A stretch of 64,000 nt of DNA from Dehalogenimonas formicexedens (lineage in GTDB: Bacteria; Chloroflexota; Dehalococcoidia; Dehalococcoidales; Dehalococcoidaceae): positions 1,454,210-1,518,209 of the forward strand of contig NZ_CP018258.1 of NCBI RefSeq assembly GCF_001953175.1. The letters run 5' to 3'. Positions 1 to 8,536 of this stretch are shown piece by piece (the first letter of the stretch is position 1; each line of letters begins with the position of its first letter). Both the position numbers and the translations under genes were made by a program. The notes beneath the pieces are model-generated. The model saw only the letters and a list, made by a program, of their open reading frames with translations, was not told the DNA's origin and ran no database searches.

Positions 1-608
1 ACAGCTTCGCCATCAAGAAGACGGCTGAAAAATCGTTCACTATCAGCATCGCCGCCGCCGACGCCATCCAGATCGTGAATACCAGCCTTCTTGATGGAAC
101 CGCCGGCAGCGTCTACACCGCCACTCTGACCGCGCTGGGCGGCCTCGCACCACTGACCTGGGCGGTTAGCGCCGGCACCCTACCTGCTGGGCTCACCCTC
201 GCTCCCGATACTGGCGTCATCTCTGGCACCCCCACCGCATCGGGTGATTTCCCAGTTACAGTGACCGTGACCGATGCTTCTACGCCAACAGGCAAGACAG
301 ATTCCCAGGTTCTCGCCATCCATATCGCTGCGGCGCCTGCCCTTCAGATCACCACGACCACCCTGGCTAACGGCACCCTGGGCGCCCCTTACAGCGCGAC
401 CGTCGCAGCCACCGGCGGTGTCGCGCCCCTGACCTTCGCCGTCACCGCAGGAACTCTTCCGGCTGGGCTTACCCTCAATCCGGCAACCGGTCTAATCTCC
501 GGAACGCCGACCGCGGCGGGCGATTCTGCGTTCACCGTCACCGTAACCGACAGCGCCACCCCGACTCATCTCACATATGCACAGGCGCTTGCCATCCACA
601 TCGCTTAA
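1..608 (+). CDS. Ig-like repeat surface protein, C-terminal part (partial)
   Basis: The frame is open from base 3 with no start in the window, so only the C-terminal part of a larger protein is seen. It holds two tandem repeats of about 90 residues, each with an L-x-x-G-T-x-G-x-x-Y-x-A opening and the phrase LPAGLTL followed by GxISGTPTAxGD. This is the signature of putative Ig (He_PIG/cadherin-like) domains found in secreted or cell-surface proteins. The last repeat ends at the stop codon and no C-terminal anchor is visible. A terminator follows directly, so this is the last gene of its transcript. The ligand and role cannot be told from the repeats. Confidence 0.85.
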   Translation, partial: SFAIKKTAEKSFTISIAAADAIQIVNTSLLDGTAGSVYTATLTALGGLAPLTWAVSAGTLPAGLTLAPDTGVISGTPTASGDFPVTVTVTDASTPTGKTDSQVLAIHIAAAPALQITTTTLANGTLGAPYSATVAATGGVAPLTFAVTAGTLPAGLTLNPATGLISGTPTAAGDSAFTVTVTDSATPTHLTYAQALAIHIA

Positions 609-633
609 TTTGCGGTTATTGTCATCGGGATAG

Positions 634-662
634 AAAAAGGGAGCCTCCGGGCTCCCTTTTTC
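634..662 (+). terminator. Rho-independent terminator after the Ig-repeat gene
   Basis: An A-rich stretch leads into GGGAGCC, a short loop and GGCTCCC, followed by a run of five T. It lies 26 bases after the stop codon at 608. Confidence 0.85.
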
Positions 663-764
663 GTTGCCTCTTCATGGTCAAACCCCGCCGTTCGGCCAGT
701 CTAATAACCCGGCATGCGGCGGTTATCCGCAGGGCTTTAACCGGAGTATATTATCGTTAAATTA

Positions 765-794
765 TTGACACTGATTTGAAAAGCCCTGTAATAT
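765..794 (+). promoter_or_regulatory. Sigma-70-type promoter of the HIT/ABC operon
   Basis: TTGACA at 765-770 and TAATAT at 789-794 are 18 bases apart, about 50 bases before the HIT start codon, in an AT-rich gap between two GC-rich genes. Confidence 0.55.
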
Positions 795-842
795 TTCGGT
801 GATTGGCGAAATACCGAAAATAACCAGCAAAGAGAGGTGGAA

Positions 843-1319
843 ATGGAACAGATCTGGGCGCCCTGGCGGATGCAGCTGATCGAAGGCCCCAAAAACGATG
901 GCTGCATCTTCTGCGATCTGCCACTTGAAGGCGACGATAGAAAGAAACTGATCCTGCACCGCGGCAAGGATGCCTTCGTCATCATGAACGCCTATCCCTA
1001 CACCGCCGGGCACTTGATGGTGGCCCCGTTCAGGCACGTTTCCCGTCTGGCAGACCTGACTACGGGCGAAAAAGCAGAGATCATGGAACTGGTTGCCCGG
1101 TGCGAGACCGTGTTGACGGAGGCAATGGGTCCCGAAGGGTTCAACGTCGGCTTCAACCTGGGGAAAGCGGCTGGAGCCGGAGTGGAAAAACACCTCCACT
1201 GTCATATCGTTCCCCGCTGGGTCGGTGACACCAATTTCATGCCGGTTCTCGGCGAAACCCGGGTCATCAACGAAGCCCTCGATAAGACGTATGAAAAATT
1301 GAAGGAGTATTTCAAATGA
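843..1319 (+). CDS. HIT family protein
   Basis: A 158-residue member of the histidine-triad nucleotide hydrolase/transferase superfamily, probably acting on dinucleoside polyphosphates or AMP conjugates in the cytoplasm. The H-x-H-x-H triad is at H117, H119 and H121 (HLHCHIVPRW). An N-terminal CxxC (CIFC, residues 21-24) suggests the zinc-containing Ap4A-phosphorylase-like branch. ATG at 843 is preferred over GTG at 837 because the AGAGAGG site at 831-837 fits it; the GTG lies inside that site. The stop overlaps the next start by four bases (ATGA), so it heads a four-gene operon with an ABC exporter. Confidence 0.9.
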   Translation: MEQIWAPWRMQLIEGPKNDGCIFCDLPLEGDDRKKLILHRGKDAFVIMNAYPYTAGHLMVAPFRHVSRLADLTTGEKAEIMELVARCETVLTEAMGPEGFNVGFNLGKAAGAGVEKHLHCHIVPRWVGDTNFMPVLGETRVINEALDKTYEKLKEYFK

Positions 1320-1567
1320 CCGACTCTGACATCCAGATCCTTAAAGACCTGGTCCCATTCCTCATCCCGGTATTCATTATCCAGGTTGTCCTGTGGGTGG
1401 TAGCCCTGGTCGACCTCGCCAAGCGTGAAAAGGTCAAGGGCGGCAGCAAGGTAGTATGGGTACTGGTGATCATCTTGCTTGAAATCCTCGGCCCGATCAT
1501 CTACCTCGTCTGGGGCCGCCATGTAGAAGACAAGGAGAGTGCCAATGGCTCCGGCGATAAAGACTGA
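1316..1567 (+). CDS. PLDc_N domain small membrane protein
   Basis: An 83-residue protein with two hydrophobic segments (about residues 13-35 and 45-67) separated by a charged KREKVKGGSK loop, with the W-x-L-x-I-x-x-x-x-x-x-G-P-I-x-Y pattern of the PLDc_N (phospholipase D nuclease N-terminal) domain. Despite the name such stand-alone domains have no known enzymatic activity. It is translationally coupled to the HIT gene and overlaps the following ABC ATPase gene by 23 bases, which suggests it is an accessory membrane part of the ABC exporter. That role is inferred from position only. Confidence 0.8.
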   Translation: MTDSDIQILKDLVPFLIPVFIIQVVLWVVALVDLAKREKVKGGSKVVWVLVIILLEILGPIIYLVWGRHVEDKESANGSGDKD

Positions 1568-2483
1568 AAAACTGACCAAGCGTTTCGGCGACATTGTCGC
1601 CGTCGACCGGCTCGATCTTACAGTCGATGAGCGCGCCGTCTTCGGTTTCCTCGGGCCCAACGGCGCCGGCAAGACCACTACAGTCAAGATGCTGACTGGA
1701 TTATCAGCGCCGACCGAAGGCAAGGCTTTCATCTGCGGCCAGGAAGTCACCCAGGGGTCGGTCGAAGTCCGCAAGAATTTCGGTTTTCTGCCGGACGTCC
1801 CCGCCTTTTACGATTGGATGACCGGAGAGGAATACCTGCGCTTCGCCGGCGAGCTTTACGGCATGACCAGCGGCGCCATCGGTAAACGCGCCGCTGAACT
1901 TCTTGAACTTGTTGAACTCAAAAAAGCCTCAAAGCGCAAGGTGGGCGGTTATTCCCGCGGCATGAAACAGCGCCTCGGCATCGCCCAGGCAATGCTCAAC
2001 CATCCTAAAGTGTTGTTCCTGGACGAACCGACCTCCGCCCTCGACCCCATCGGCCGGCGCGATGTCCTCGATCTCATCGGCAAGCTCAAGGAAGAAGCCA
2101 CCGTTTTCATGTCCACCCATATCCTATCTGACGTCGAAAGAGTCTGCGACCGCGTCGCCATCATCGATAAAGGAAAACTGCTGGTTACTTCGAGCGTCGA
2201 GGAATTGAGGCGGAAATATTCCAGGTCGGTATTCGAGATCGAATTCGACGAGGATGACAAGTCTTTCGCCGATGCCCTCCAAGCCAAACCCTGGTTCGTA
2301 AAATCCGAAAAAGCGGCTGTCAACGGCAACACGCCTCTCCTCAGAGTCACCGCCCAGGATGTCGCTGCCGCGCGCAAGGAACTGCCCCACCTTATCGCCG
2401 CAAGCGGCCTGACCCTGCTCCGGTACGAACTGGCTCAGCCCAGCCTTGAGGACATCTTCGTCGAGGTGGTGAACGGTAAATGA
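1545..2483 (+). CDS. ABC exporter ATP-binding protein
   Basis: A 312-residue ATPase of the ABC-2 (CcmA/NatA-like) exporter class. Walker A is GPNGAGKT (about residues 37-44), the signature is YSRGMKQRLGIAQAM, Walker B is VLFLDEPTSALD and the switch histidine is in STHILSD. A C-terminal extension of roughly 100 residues is typical of this class. The start is ATG 1545, spaced 5 bases from AAGGAGAG at 1532-1539; an in-frame GTG lies at 1539. It overlaps the permease by four bases. Substrate unknown. Confidence 0.93.
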   Translation: MAPAIKTEKLTKRFGDIVAVDRLDLTVDERAVFGFLGPNGAGKTTTVKMLTGLSAPTEGKAFICGQEVTQGSVEVRKNFGFLPDVPAFYDWMTGEEYLRFAGELYGMTSGAIGKRAAELLELVELKKASKRKVGGYSRGMKQRLGIAQAMLNHPKVLFLDEPTSALDPIGRRDVLDLIGKLKEEATVFMSTHILSDVERVCDRVAIIDKGKLLVTSSVEELRRKYSRSVFEIEFDEDDKSFADALQAKPWFVKSEKAAVNGNTPLLRVTAQDVAAARKELPHLIAASGLTLLRYELAQPSLEDIFVEVVNGK

Positions 2484-3241
2484 ACGGCTTTAAAACACTC
2501 CTGTTCAAAGAACTGAAAGAGCAGTTCCGCACCTACCGGTTGCTCATTGTCTCCGGGGTGTTCTTGTTCTTCGGCTTGACCACCCCCCTGATGCTCAAAT
2601 ACCTGCCGGAAATCATCAAGCTTGCGGGCGAAGACGTCACCGGCATCCCGCTGCCCCCGCCTACGGCGCTCGAGGCCCTGACCGAATACTCCGCGACAGC
2701 TCTGCAGGTCGGCCTTCTGGTGGTGATTCTGATCACCATGGGCGCCATTGCAGGTGAACGCAGCCGCGGCACCGCGGTGATGACGCTTTCCAAGCCTGTC
2801 GGTATCGGCGCTTTCGTCACCGCCAAGCTGGTGGCGATAAGCTCAACTTTCATCGCGGGGCTGGTCCTGGGGGGCATCGGTGCCTATGCCTATACAGTGA
2901 TGCTGCTCGGCGACGCCAATCTCAGCGGCTTTATCGGCCAGACACTGCTTCTGGCCCTGTTCATGGTTTTCAGTATTGCCACGACCCTGGTGTTCTCAGC
3001 CATGTTCCGCAATGCCCTTGCCGCCGGCGGCATTTCCATCGCCGTCCTGCTGACCGGTGCCGCAATAACCCAGGTTCCATACGTGGGACGGGTGATCCCG
3101 AATTCGCTCACAAGCTGGGGCAACCACCTGGTCGCCGGGCAAACCGGTGGCGCGGAATGGCTGGCGCTAGGTGTGACCGTTGCCCTGATCGCGTTAGCCG
3201 CCTACCTGGCGACAACGATCCTTAAGAGGAAAGAAATTTAA
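2480..3241 (+). CDS. ABC-2 type exporter permease
   Basis: A 253-residue integral membrane protein with about six hydrophobic segments. It carries the GERSRGTAVMTLSKPV stretch typical of ABC-2 (NosY-like) permeases, in the cytoplasmic loop that contacts the ATPase. Its ATGA overlap with the ATP-binding gene shows it is the partner permease. It ends the operon; a strong hairpin terminator follows about 50 bases later. Substrate cannot be inferred. Confidence 0.9.
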   Translation: MNGFKTLLFKELKEQFRTYRLLIVSGVFLFFGLTTPLMLKYLPEIIKLAGEDVTGIPLPPPTALEALTEYSATALQVGLLVVILITMGAIAGERSRGTAVMTLSKPVGIGAFVTAKLVAISSTFIAGLVLGGIGAYAYTVMLLGDANLSGFIGQTLLLALFMVFSIATTLVFSAMFRNALAAGGISIAVLLTGAAITQVPYVGRVIPNSLTSWGNHLVAGQTGGAEWLALGVTVALIALAAYLATTILKRKEI

Positions 3242-3292
3242 GATTCGAGATCGTCTCCATTAAAATAACATAATCGGATTTGGCTTCCCAAA

Positions 3293-3333
3293 GCGATGCC
3301 CGCGAATAAAATCGGCGGGCATCGCTGTTTGTG
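3293..3333 (+). terminator. Rho-independent terminator of the HIT/ABC operon
   Basis: An 11-bp perfect stem (GCGATGCCCGC at 3293-3303, GCGGGCATCGC at 3315-3325) followed by TGTTTGTGTT. The stem is strong but the U-tract is interrupted. Confidence 0.65.
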
Positions 3334-3389
3334 TTCGCCAAAGCTGGGTCTATACTGGTTTAAGAACTTCAAAATAACGGAGGATAACC

Positions 3390-4220
3390 TTGAAAAAGAT
3401 TTGGATGCCCGCAATCGTAGCCTTGATGCTTGTGTCGGCCGTGTTTTCAGTCACTTCCTGCAGTTCCGGGACAACGGGAGCCCAGGGACCCGCCGGTCCC
3501 GCCGGGCTCAGCATCTCTTCTGCTTCGGTCAATGCCGGCGGGCACCTGATAATTACCATGTCAAACGGGCAAACCATCGATGCCGGCAGCGTGGTCGGGC
3601 CTACCGGGGCTTCCACCGGCTCAGTGGGTGATTCGTTCGCCGGCGTCATCGCCCTGGTAGAACCCAAGATCGTCCGCATAGATTGCACCGTAGCCGGCGG
3701 CTTGGACTCCGGGTCCGGTACTATTATTGACGCCCGTGGTTACATCCTGACCAACGCTCATGTCGTCGCCGGGGCTACAGCCATCAAAGTCACCCTGAAA
3801 GACGGCACCATCCTGGCGGCAACCACCGTGGCTGCCGATACTGTTCAGGATATGGCAATCATTAAACTCACATCGACAAGAACCGACTTCCCGGTTATGA
3901 CCCTCGGGACGATGTCGGATTTCACCGTCGGTGATGAAGTCGTCGCCGGCGGCTTCCCCCTCGGCACCCAGCTTCCCGGGCCGGCCACTTTCAGCCAGGG
4001 TATGGTTTCAGCCATGCGGACTTACGACAACGCCAACTGGATCCAGATCGACGTCCCCATCAACCCCGGCAACAGCGGCGGCTGCCTGTTTACCCAGAGC
4101 GGCAGGATGATCGGCATTCCCAGCGCGGGCATCGACCCCGGACAGGACTTCGAGATGATCAACCTGGCCATCCCGATCAACCTGATAACCGCCTACATCT
4201 CCGCCAACGTCCCGAAGTAG
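3390..4220 (+). CDS. Trypsin-like serine protease, lipoprotein
   Basis: A 276-residue exported serine protease of the HtrA/Do-like (S1C) type without a PDZ domain. The N-terminus has a lipoprotein signal with lipobox VTSC (C24), so it should be lipid-anchored outside the cytoplasmic membrane. A short collagen-like GAQGPAGPAG segment follows. The catalytic triad is visible: H124 (TNAHVV), D154 (TVQDMAI) and S229 (NPGNSGG). The start is TTG at 3390 behind GGAGGA; a possible TATACT box lies at 3351. It forms a single-gene transcript between two terminators. Likely role: envelope protein quality control. Confidence 0.9.
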   Translation: MKKIWMPAIVALMLVSAVFSVTSCSSGTTGAQGPAGPAGLSISSASVNAGGHLIITMSNGQTIDAGSVVGPTGASTGSVGDSFAGVIALVEPKIVRIDCTVAGGLDSGSGTIIDARGYILTNAHVVAGATAIKVTLKDGTILAATTVAADTVQDMAIIKLTSTRTDFPVMTLGTMSDFTVGDEVVAGGFPLGTQLPGPATFSQGMVSAMRTYDNANWIQIDVPINPGNSGGCLFTQSGRMIGIPSAGIDPGQDFEMINLAIPINLITAYISANVPK

Positions 4221-4241
4221 TTTTTATCCCTCCGATAATTG

Positions 4242-4280
4242 AAAACGGGGTTTCAAAAAATGAAACCCCGTTTTCTTTTT
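4242..4280 (+). terminator. Terminator, possibly bidirectional
   Basis: Stem AAAACGGGGTTTCA pairs with TGAAACCCCGTTTT (4261-4274) around a small A-rich loop, with TTTT following on the plus strand and AAAA preceding. It sits between the convergent protease and beta-CASP genes and could serve both. Confidence 0.85.
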
Positions 4281-4314
4281 CCGCGTTCTTTTATAGGGTA
4301 ATCGGATCTTTCGT

Positions 4315-4379
4315 TCCGTTCGTGGTGAGCCTGGCTTGTCTTGGCTTGCCCCGACGATTCGGGGAGCGAAGTCGAAGAA
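4315..4379. repeat. Dispersed intergenic repeat, copy 1
   Basis: The segment shares CGTTCGTGGTG, a CTTGCCCCGAC...GGGGAG hairpin and a GAAGTCGAAG-like tail with 8451-8513. It is an intergenic repeat between convergent genes; no coding content is seen. Confidence 0.55.
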
Positions 4380-4429
4380 ACCATAGGCGGGACGCAGCTT
4401 TCGAACTACACCCCGATAAGCCCGTTCTC

Positions 4430-5812
4430 TTACAGTTCGAAGCTCTCGCCGTAAGCCGGCACGGTCACCGGCCAACCGGTGCGTTCCCGAAGCGCCTGGG
4501 CAAAGGAATTGGCGGAATCTTCTTCCGAATGGGTGATAAATATCCGTGTCGGGGATTTCCCGAGACCTGTAATCCAATCCATAAGTTCGGAGCGCCCGGC
4601 ATGCGCCGAGAGTCCTTGGAGCTGTTCCACCCGGGCTCTGACATCGTACATCTGCCCGAGGATTCTAACCGGGCTCTGCCCGTCGGTGATTGCCCGGCCC
4701 AGCGTCCCCCGGGACTGGTATCCGACAAACAGGATGGTACTCTCGGGTCGGGTGATATTGTTTACTAGGTGGTGCTTGATGCGGCCGCCCGTCGCCATCC
4801 CGGAGCCTGCAATGATGATGCAGGGTTTGGGGTCATGGGCGATAGCTTTGGATTCCTCCACCGACGCCGTCAGTTTGAGCCCCGGGAATCCGAAATTAGC
4901 GCTTTTCCCCGCCTCCGCTCCCAGTAACTCCGGGTGCCTGGAGAATATTACCGTAAGTTCGATCGCCATCGGGCTGTCGACGTAGACGGTCATCTTTGGA
5001 ATTTTTCCTGTTGCCATCAGCTTTTTCAGGAAGAAAAGCAATTCCTGGGTCCGTTCGAGGGCAAATGCCGGTATCACGACGTTGCCGCCCTTGCTGATCG
5101 TTTCATTGATCACCGAGGCAAGCGTTCCTTCGACGTCCGCCGCCGGGGGATGATCCCGGTCGCCGTAAGTCGCCTCCATCACCAGGTAATCCGGTACCGA
5201 AGGCGGGCGGGGTGCGGTGAGCAAGGTACTCTTGGGCCGCCCGATATCGCCGGAAAAGCACAGGCTCCTGGCTTTCCCCCGGGATTGGCATTCAAGATAG
5301 ACCATGGCAGATCCGAGCACATGCCCGGCGTTTTGGAGCGTAGCTTTCACCCCGGCGAATTCTATCGTCTCGCCGTATCTCACCGGATGGAAAAGCGGGA
5401 AGGTGTTTTTAGCGTCTTCGACGGTATAAAGGGGCAATTCGGGAAATGCGCCGCGCTGGCCTTCCCTTTCATGCCGGCGTTTCTTAAAATCCGCGTCTTC
5501 CTCCTGGATGCGGGCGGAATCAAGCAGCATCACCTCAGCCATTTCTAGTGTGGCATCGGTGGCATAAACCTTGCCCCGGAAGCCGTCGTGGACCAGCTTG
5601 GGCAACAGCCCGCAATGGTCCAGGTGCGCGTGGGTCAGGATAACCGCGTCGATTTCGGATGGCTTAAGAGGCGTCGGGTCCCAGTTGCGGGACAGGAATT
5701 CGCGTTCCTGGTACAGGCCGCAATCTACCAGCAGTTGGGTCTCGCTGCCTTCGAACAGGTAGCGGGATCCGGTGACATTGCCCGCCGCACCGAGGAAAGT
5801 GAGTTTTGGCAT
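4430..5812 (-). CDS. Metallo-beta-lactamase fold beta-CASP ribonuclease-like protein
   Basis: A 460-residue protein of the CPSF/Ysh1-like MBL family. The H-x-H-x-D-H zinc motif is HAHLDH (H61-H66), with the later metal ligands in FSGDIG and in the C-terminal LSAHAGRSEL and FITHSEED segments. A beta-CASP insertion and an RMMBL-type C-terminus are present, so RNA processing or degradation is the likely activity. It is distinct from the RNase J encoded at 9463-11223. Start ATG 5812 has no clear ribosome binding site. Monocistronic on the minus strand. Exact substrate unknown. Confidence 0.9.
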   Translation of the reverse strand: MPKLTFLGAAGNVTGSRYLFEGSETQLLVDCGLYQEREFLSRNWDPTPLKPSEIDAVILTHAHLDHCGLLPKLVHDGFRGKVYATDATLEMAEVMLLDSARIQEEDADFKKRRHEREGQRGAFPELPLYTVEDAKNTFPLFHPVRYGETIEFAGVKATLQNAGHVLGSAMVYLECQSRGKARSLCFSGDIGRPKSTLLTAPRPPSVPDYLVMEATYGDRDHPPAADVEGTLASVINETISKGGNVVIPAFALERTQELLFFLKKLMATGKIPKMTVYVDSPMAIELTVIFSRHPELLGAEAGKSANFGFPGLKLTASVEESKAIAHDPKPCIIIAGSGMATGGRIKHHLVNNITRPESTILFVGYQSRGTLGRAITDGQSPVRILGQMYDVRARVEQLQGLSAHAGRSELMDWITGLGKSPTRIFITHSEEDSANSFAQALRERTGWPVTVPAYGESFEL

Positions 5813-5920
5813 ATTCTTACGATAGCCGATAACAAGACGTTAAGCAAGCAAGGCCGCTTGGGTTTACAGCTTCACACGGACGAGGGACAGGCGGGACGGA
5901 TTCCATGATAATTTTAAAGT

Positions 5921-5956
5921 GGGGGGGGGGGGTAGCACAGGCATCCCTGCCTGTAC
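5921..5956. repeat. Poly-G tract followed by a REP palindrome
   Basis: Twelve G in a row (5921-5932) run into a GTAG-headed palindrome (CACAGGCA...TGCCTGT), the same REP type that flanks the RAYT gene at 33.5 kb. It lies about 110 bases upstream of the beta-CASP gene start. Nothing else is seen in 5813-6042. Confidence 0.75.
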
Positions 5957-6042
5957 AGGGTGGGGAGGCAATCACATTGAGGAATCGTCCAGGCTCGTTT
6001 CCCGGTCTTTCATGACTTGATCTACAACCCGCTCCGCGGGTT

Positions 6043-8337
6043 TCAGCGCAAAAGCGTGTTGTCGTCCGCCGGGACTTCCGCCCCGCCGTCATCCGTGTCC
6101 TGCCCCAGTGCTTCCTTGACCTCGTCGGCCAGCCTGGCTGCTCGCGGGTAGCCGATATGGAGCTTGCGCTGGAGGAATGACGCCGATATATTGCCTGATT
6201 CCTCGGCCAGCTGCATCGCGGTTTCGAACAGGCTGTCGCGCTGCTTGGCGGCGCCTCCGCCGGCGTTAGCCTGGGTTGAAGCCAGTTCCTCGACCTTGAG
6301 CATCGGGGAATTGGCGTCGGGGTGCTGGCCGTTCCAGAAATAGACCATCCGCTCCGTCTCCTGGTCGGAAACGTAGCAGCCCTGGAGGCGCTTGGGCTTG
6401 GCGGCGTCGGTCGGCATGTAAAGCATGTCGCCGCGTCCCAGCAGTTTTTCGGCGCCGATGGAATCCAGGATCGTCCGGGAATCCACCTGTGAAGTCACGG
6501 CAAAGCTGATGCGGGTGGGAAAATTGGCCTTGATCAGGCCGGTGATAACGTCCACCGAAGGTCGCTGGGTGGCCACCACCAGGTGGATGCCCACGGCCCT
6601 GGCCATCTGCGCCAAACGGCATAGCAAATGCTCAACATCATCGAACCCTGCCATCATCAGGTCGGCCAATTCGTCGATCACCAGCACCAGGTAAGGCATC
6701 TTCTCGATGCCCGGTTTCTTGTTATAAGCGTCGATGTTGCGAGCCGTCACCTCGGCCATGGTCTTGTAGCGCCGGTCCATTTCACCGGCCAGCCACTTGA
6801 GGGCGCCGATAGCCTTGTCCACGTCGACAATGACCGGCGCCGCCAGGTGAGGCATTGAATTATAAGGCGTCAGTTCGACGCGCTTGGGATCGACCATGAT
6901 GAACCTGACGTCGCTGGGAGTGTTGTTCATCAGGAGGCAGCAGATAAGGGCGTTTAAACACACTGTTTTGCCGGAGCCGGTGGCGCCCGCGATAAGCAGG
7001 TGCGGCATCTTGGCCAGGTCGCCGATCACCGCCTCGCCGCCCGCGCCCTTCCCCAGCGCGATCGCCAGCGGCGCCTTGGCTTTAAGCTTCTGGAAAGCCG
7101 TAGTCTCGATGACCGACCTCATGCTGACTGAACCCAGCATCGTGTTGGGCACCTCGATGCCCACTAAAGACTTGCCCGGGATAGGCGCTTCGATGCGGAT
7201 CGAAGGGGCGGCCAGGGCAAGGGCCAGGTCGTTTGAAAGCGAGGAAATGCGGTCAACCTTGACGCGTGTCCTGCCGGTCTCTACCTGTTTGGTGACCGGG
7301 TTGCCGTCTTTATCTTTCTCCTTGATCTCCTTGACTTTCCGGTCCCATCCCGGTTCAACGCCGAATTGGGTGACCGTGGGACCGGCGTTGATCTGCACCA
7401 CCGCCGCCTCCACCCCGTAGCTGCCCAGTGCCTCTTCGATCATCCGGGCCCGTTCCTGGTTGTCAGCCTCGCCGTATTCGATCTCGGGGGTATAATCCAG
7501 GATTTCCACCGGCGGCAGGCGCCAGCCGTCGGCGGTCAATAGAGTCGCTGTTTCGCCGTACTTTTTCCATACGTCCTGGGAGACCTGTTTCAGGTCGCGC
7601 GGCTCCCTGGCGTCCTTGTCAGATTTAGCCGCCGCTGCTTTCTCGACAGGCGGTTTTTCTTCCGCCTCGACCATCACCGAGGCCGGGATAGCCGTCTCCG
7701 GGGCTGGTTTTCGCTCTATGTTCTGCCGGTCGGGAGCTATCGCCTGCCTGAGAGTCGGCCGGTTGCCTGGGGTTCCCGCGGGATAAGCGGTTTCAGCCCC
7801 CGGCCTGTTCTTGTCCACCCTGAACGGCCGGCTGATTCCGCCGAACAGCCATTTGGTGACCGCCCATCCCGCCGCCGGGACCATCAATACCAGCGCTAAA
7901 ACGAACAAACCGGTAACCCGTACAAAACCGCCGGGCCCCGTATCTGAATTGATGATCGCATTGCCCACCGCGCCGCCACTGCCCATGATGCCGAGCAAGC
8001 CCCAGATGGAGGCGATCAGCACTATCGCGCCGATCCACCGGTACCAGTAGATAAAGGTTGTTTTGCGCGCAAATTCCAGGACGGCTTCGCGCTTGAAGAC
8101 CGCGATGGCAACAGTGATGCCAAGGATGAGGAGGATCAACCCCAAGCCGAAGACCGCCCCGATCGTGCTCCAGAACGAAATCACCAGGGCAATAAGTCCG
8201 AGGCCGATGACGACCTTGATCATCGTGACTGCGGTATCCGATTTGCCGGAATGGGATGGCCTGTCGGGCTTGGACCTTTTTCCCCCCATCCCTCCCCGGC
8301 TGTTGATATTGAGTTTGCTTTTTTTCTTAATTGACAT
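6043..8337 (-). CDS. ftsK: DNA translocase FtsK/SpoIIIE
   Basis: A 764-residue chromosome-segregation motor acting at the division septum. The N-terminus has four hydrophobic segments (about residues 36-170), then a linker rich in Ala/Pro/Lys, then the motor: Walker A GATGSGKT near residue 451, Walker B LVLVIDELADLMM. The C-terminal gamma winged-helix domain (FLQRKLHIGYPRAARLADE) reads KOPS-type polar sequences. ATG 8337 is preferred over GTG 8355 because GAAGG lies about 7 bases upstream of it. The protein ends with acidic residues. Monocistronic; function assigned with high confidence. Confidence 0.95.
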   Translation of the reverse strand: MSIKKKSKLNINSRGGMGGKRSKPDRPSHSGKSDTAVTMIKVVIGLGLIALVISFWSTIGAVFGLGLILLILGITVAIAVFKREAVLEFARKTTFIYWYRWIGAIVLIASIWGLLGIMGSGGAVGNAIINSDTGPGGFVRVTGLFVLALVLMVPAAGWAVTKWLFGGISRPFRVDKNRPGAETAYPAGTPGNRPTLRQAIAPDRQNIERKPAPETAIPASVMVEAEEKPPVEKAAAAKSDKDAREPRDLKQVSQDVWKKYGETATLLTADGWRLPPVEILDYTPEIEYGEADNQERARMIEEALGSYGVEAAVVQINAGPTVTQFGVEPGWDRKVKEIKEKDKDGNPVTKQVETGRTRVKVDRISSLSNDLALALAAPSIRIEAPIPGKSLVGIEVPNTMLGSVSMRSVIETTAFQKLKAKAPLAIALGKGAGGEAVIGDLAKMPHLLIAGATGSGKTVCLNALICCLLMNNTPSDVRFIMVDPKRVELTPYNSMPHLAAPVIVDVDKAIGALKWLAGEMDRRYKTMAEVTARNIDAYNKKPGIEKMPYLVLVIDELADLMMAGFDDVEHLLCRLAQMARAVGIHLVVATQRPSVDVITGLIKANFPTRISFAVTSQVDSRTILDSIGAEKLLGRGDMLYMPTDAAKPKRLQGCYVSDQETERMVYFWNGQHPDANSPMLKVEELASTQANAGGGAAKQRDSLFETAMQLAEESGNISASFLQRKLHIGYPRAARLADEVKEALGQDTDDGGAEVPADDNTLLR

Positions 8338-8450
8338 AACCGGCCTTCGCGCCACAGTTTAACAGGCCATTTTAGCGGTGTAAAGAGTACGAATTACTTG
8401 GCGAACGATAATAAAATTCCATTCCTGGCGAGCACTCAAAATATTCGTGT

Positions 8451-8513
8451 CCGTTCGTGGTGCTTGCCCCGACTTCAGTCGGGGAGCCTGCGCTGAGCCC
8501 GCCGAAGCAAGCA
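8451..8513. repeat. Dispersed intergenic repeat, copy 2
   Basis: Related to 4315-4379 (CCGTTCGTGGTG, CTTGCCCCGAC...GTCGGGGAG hairpin, CCGAAGCAAGC tail). It fills the gap between ftsK and the immunity-like gene. Confidence 0.55.
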
Positions 8514-8536
8514 TAAAGCGAGGCGGTGTATTTGAA

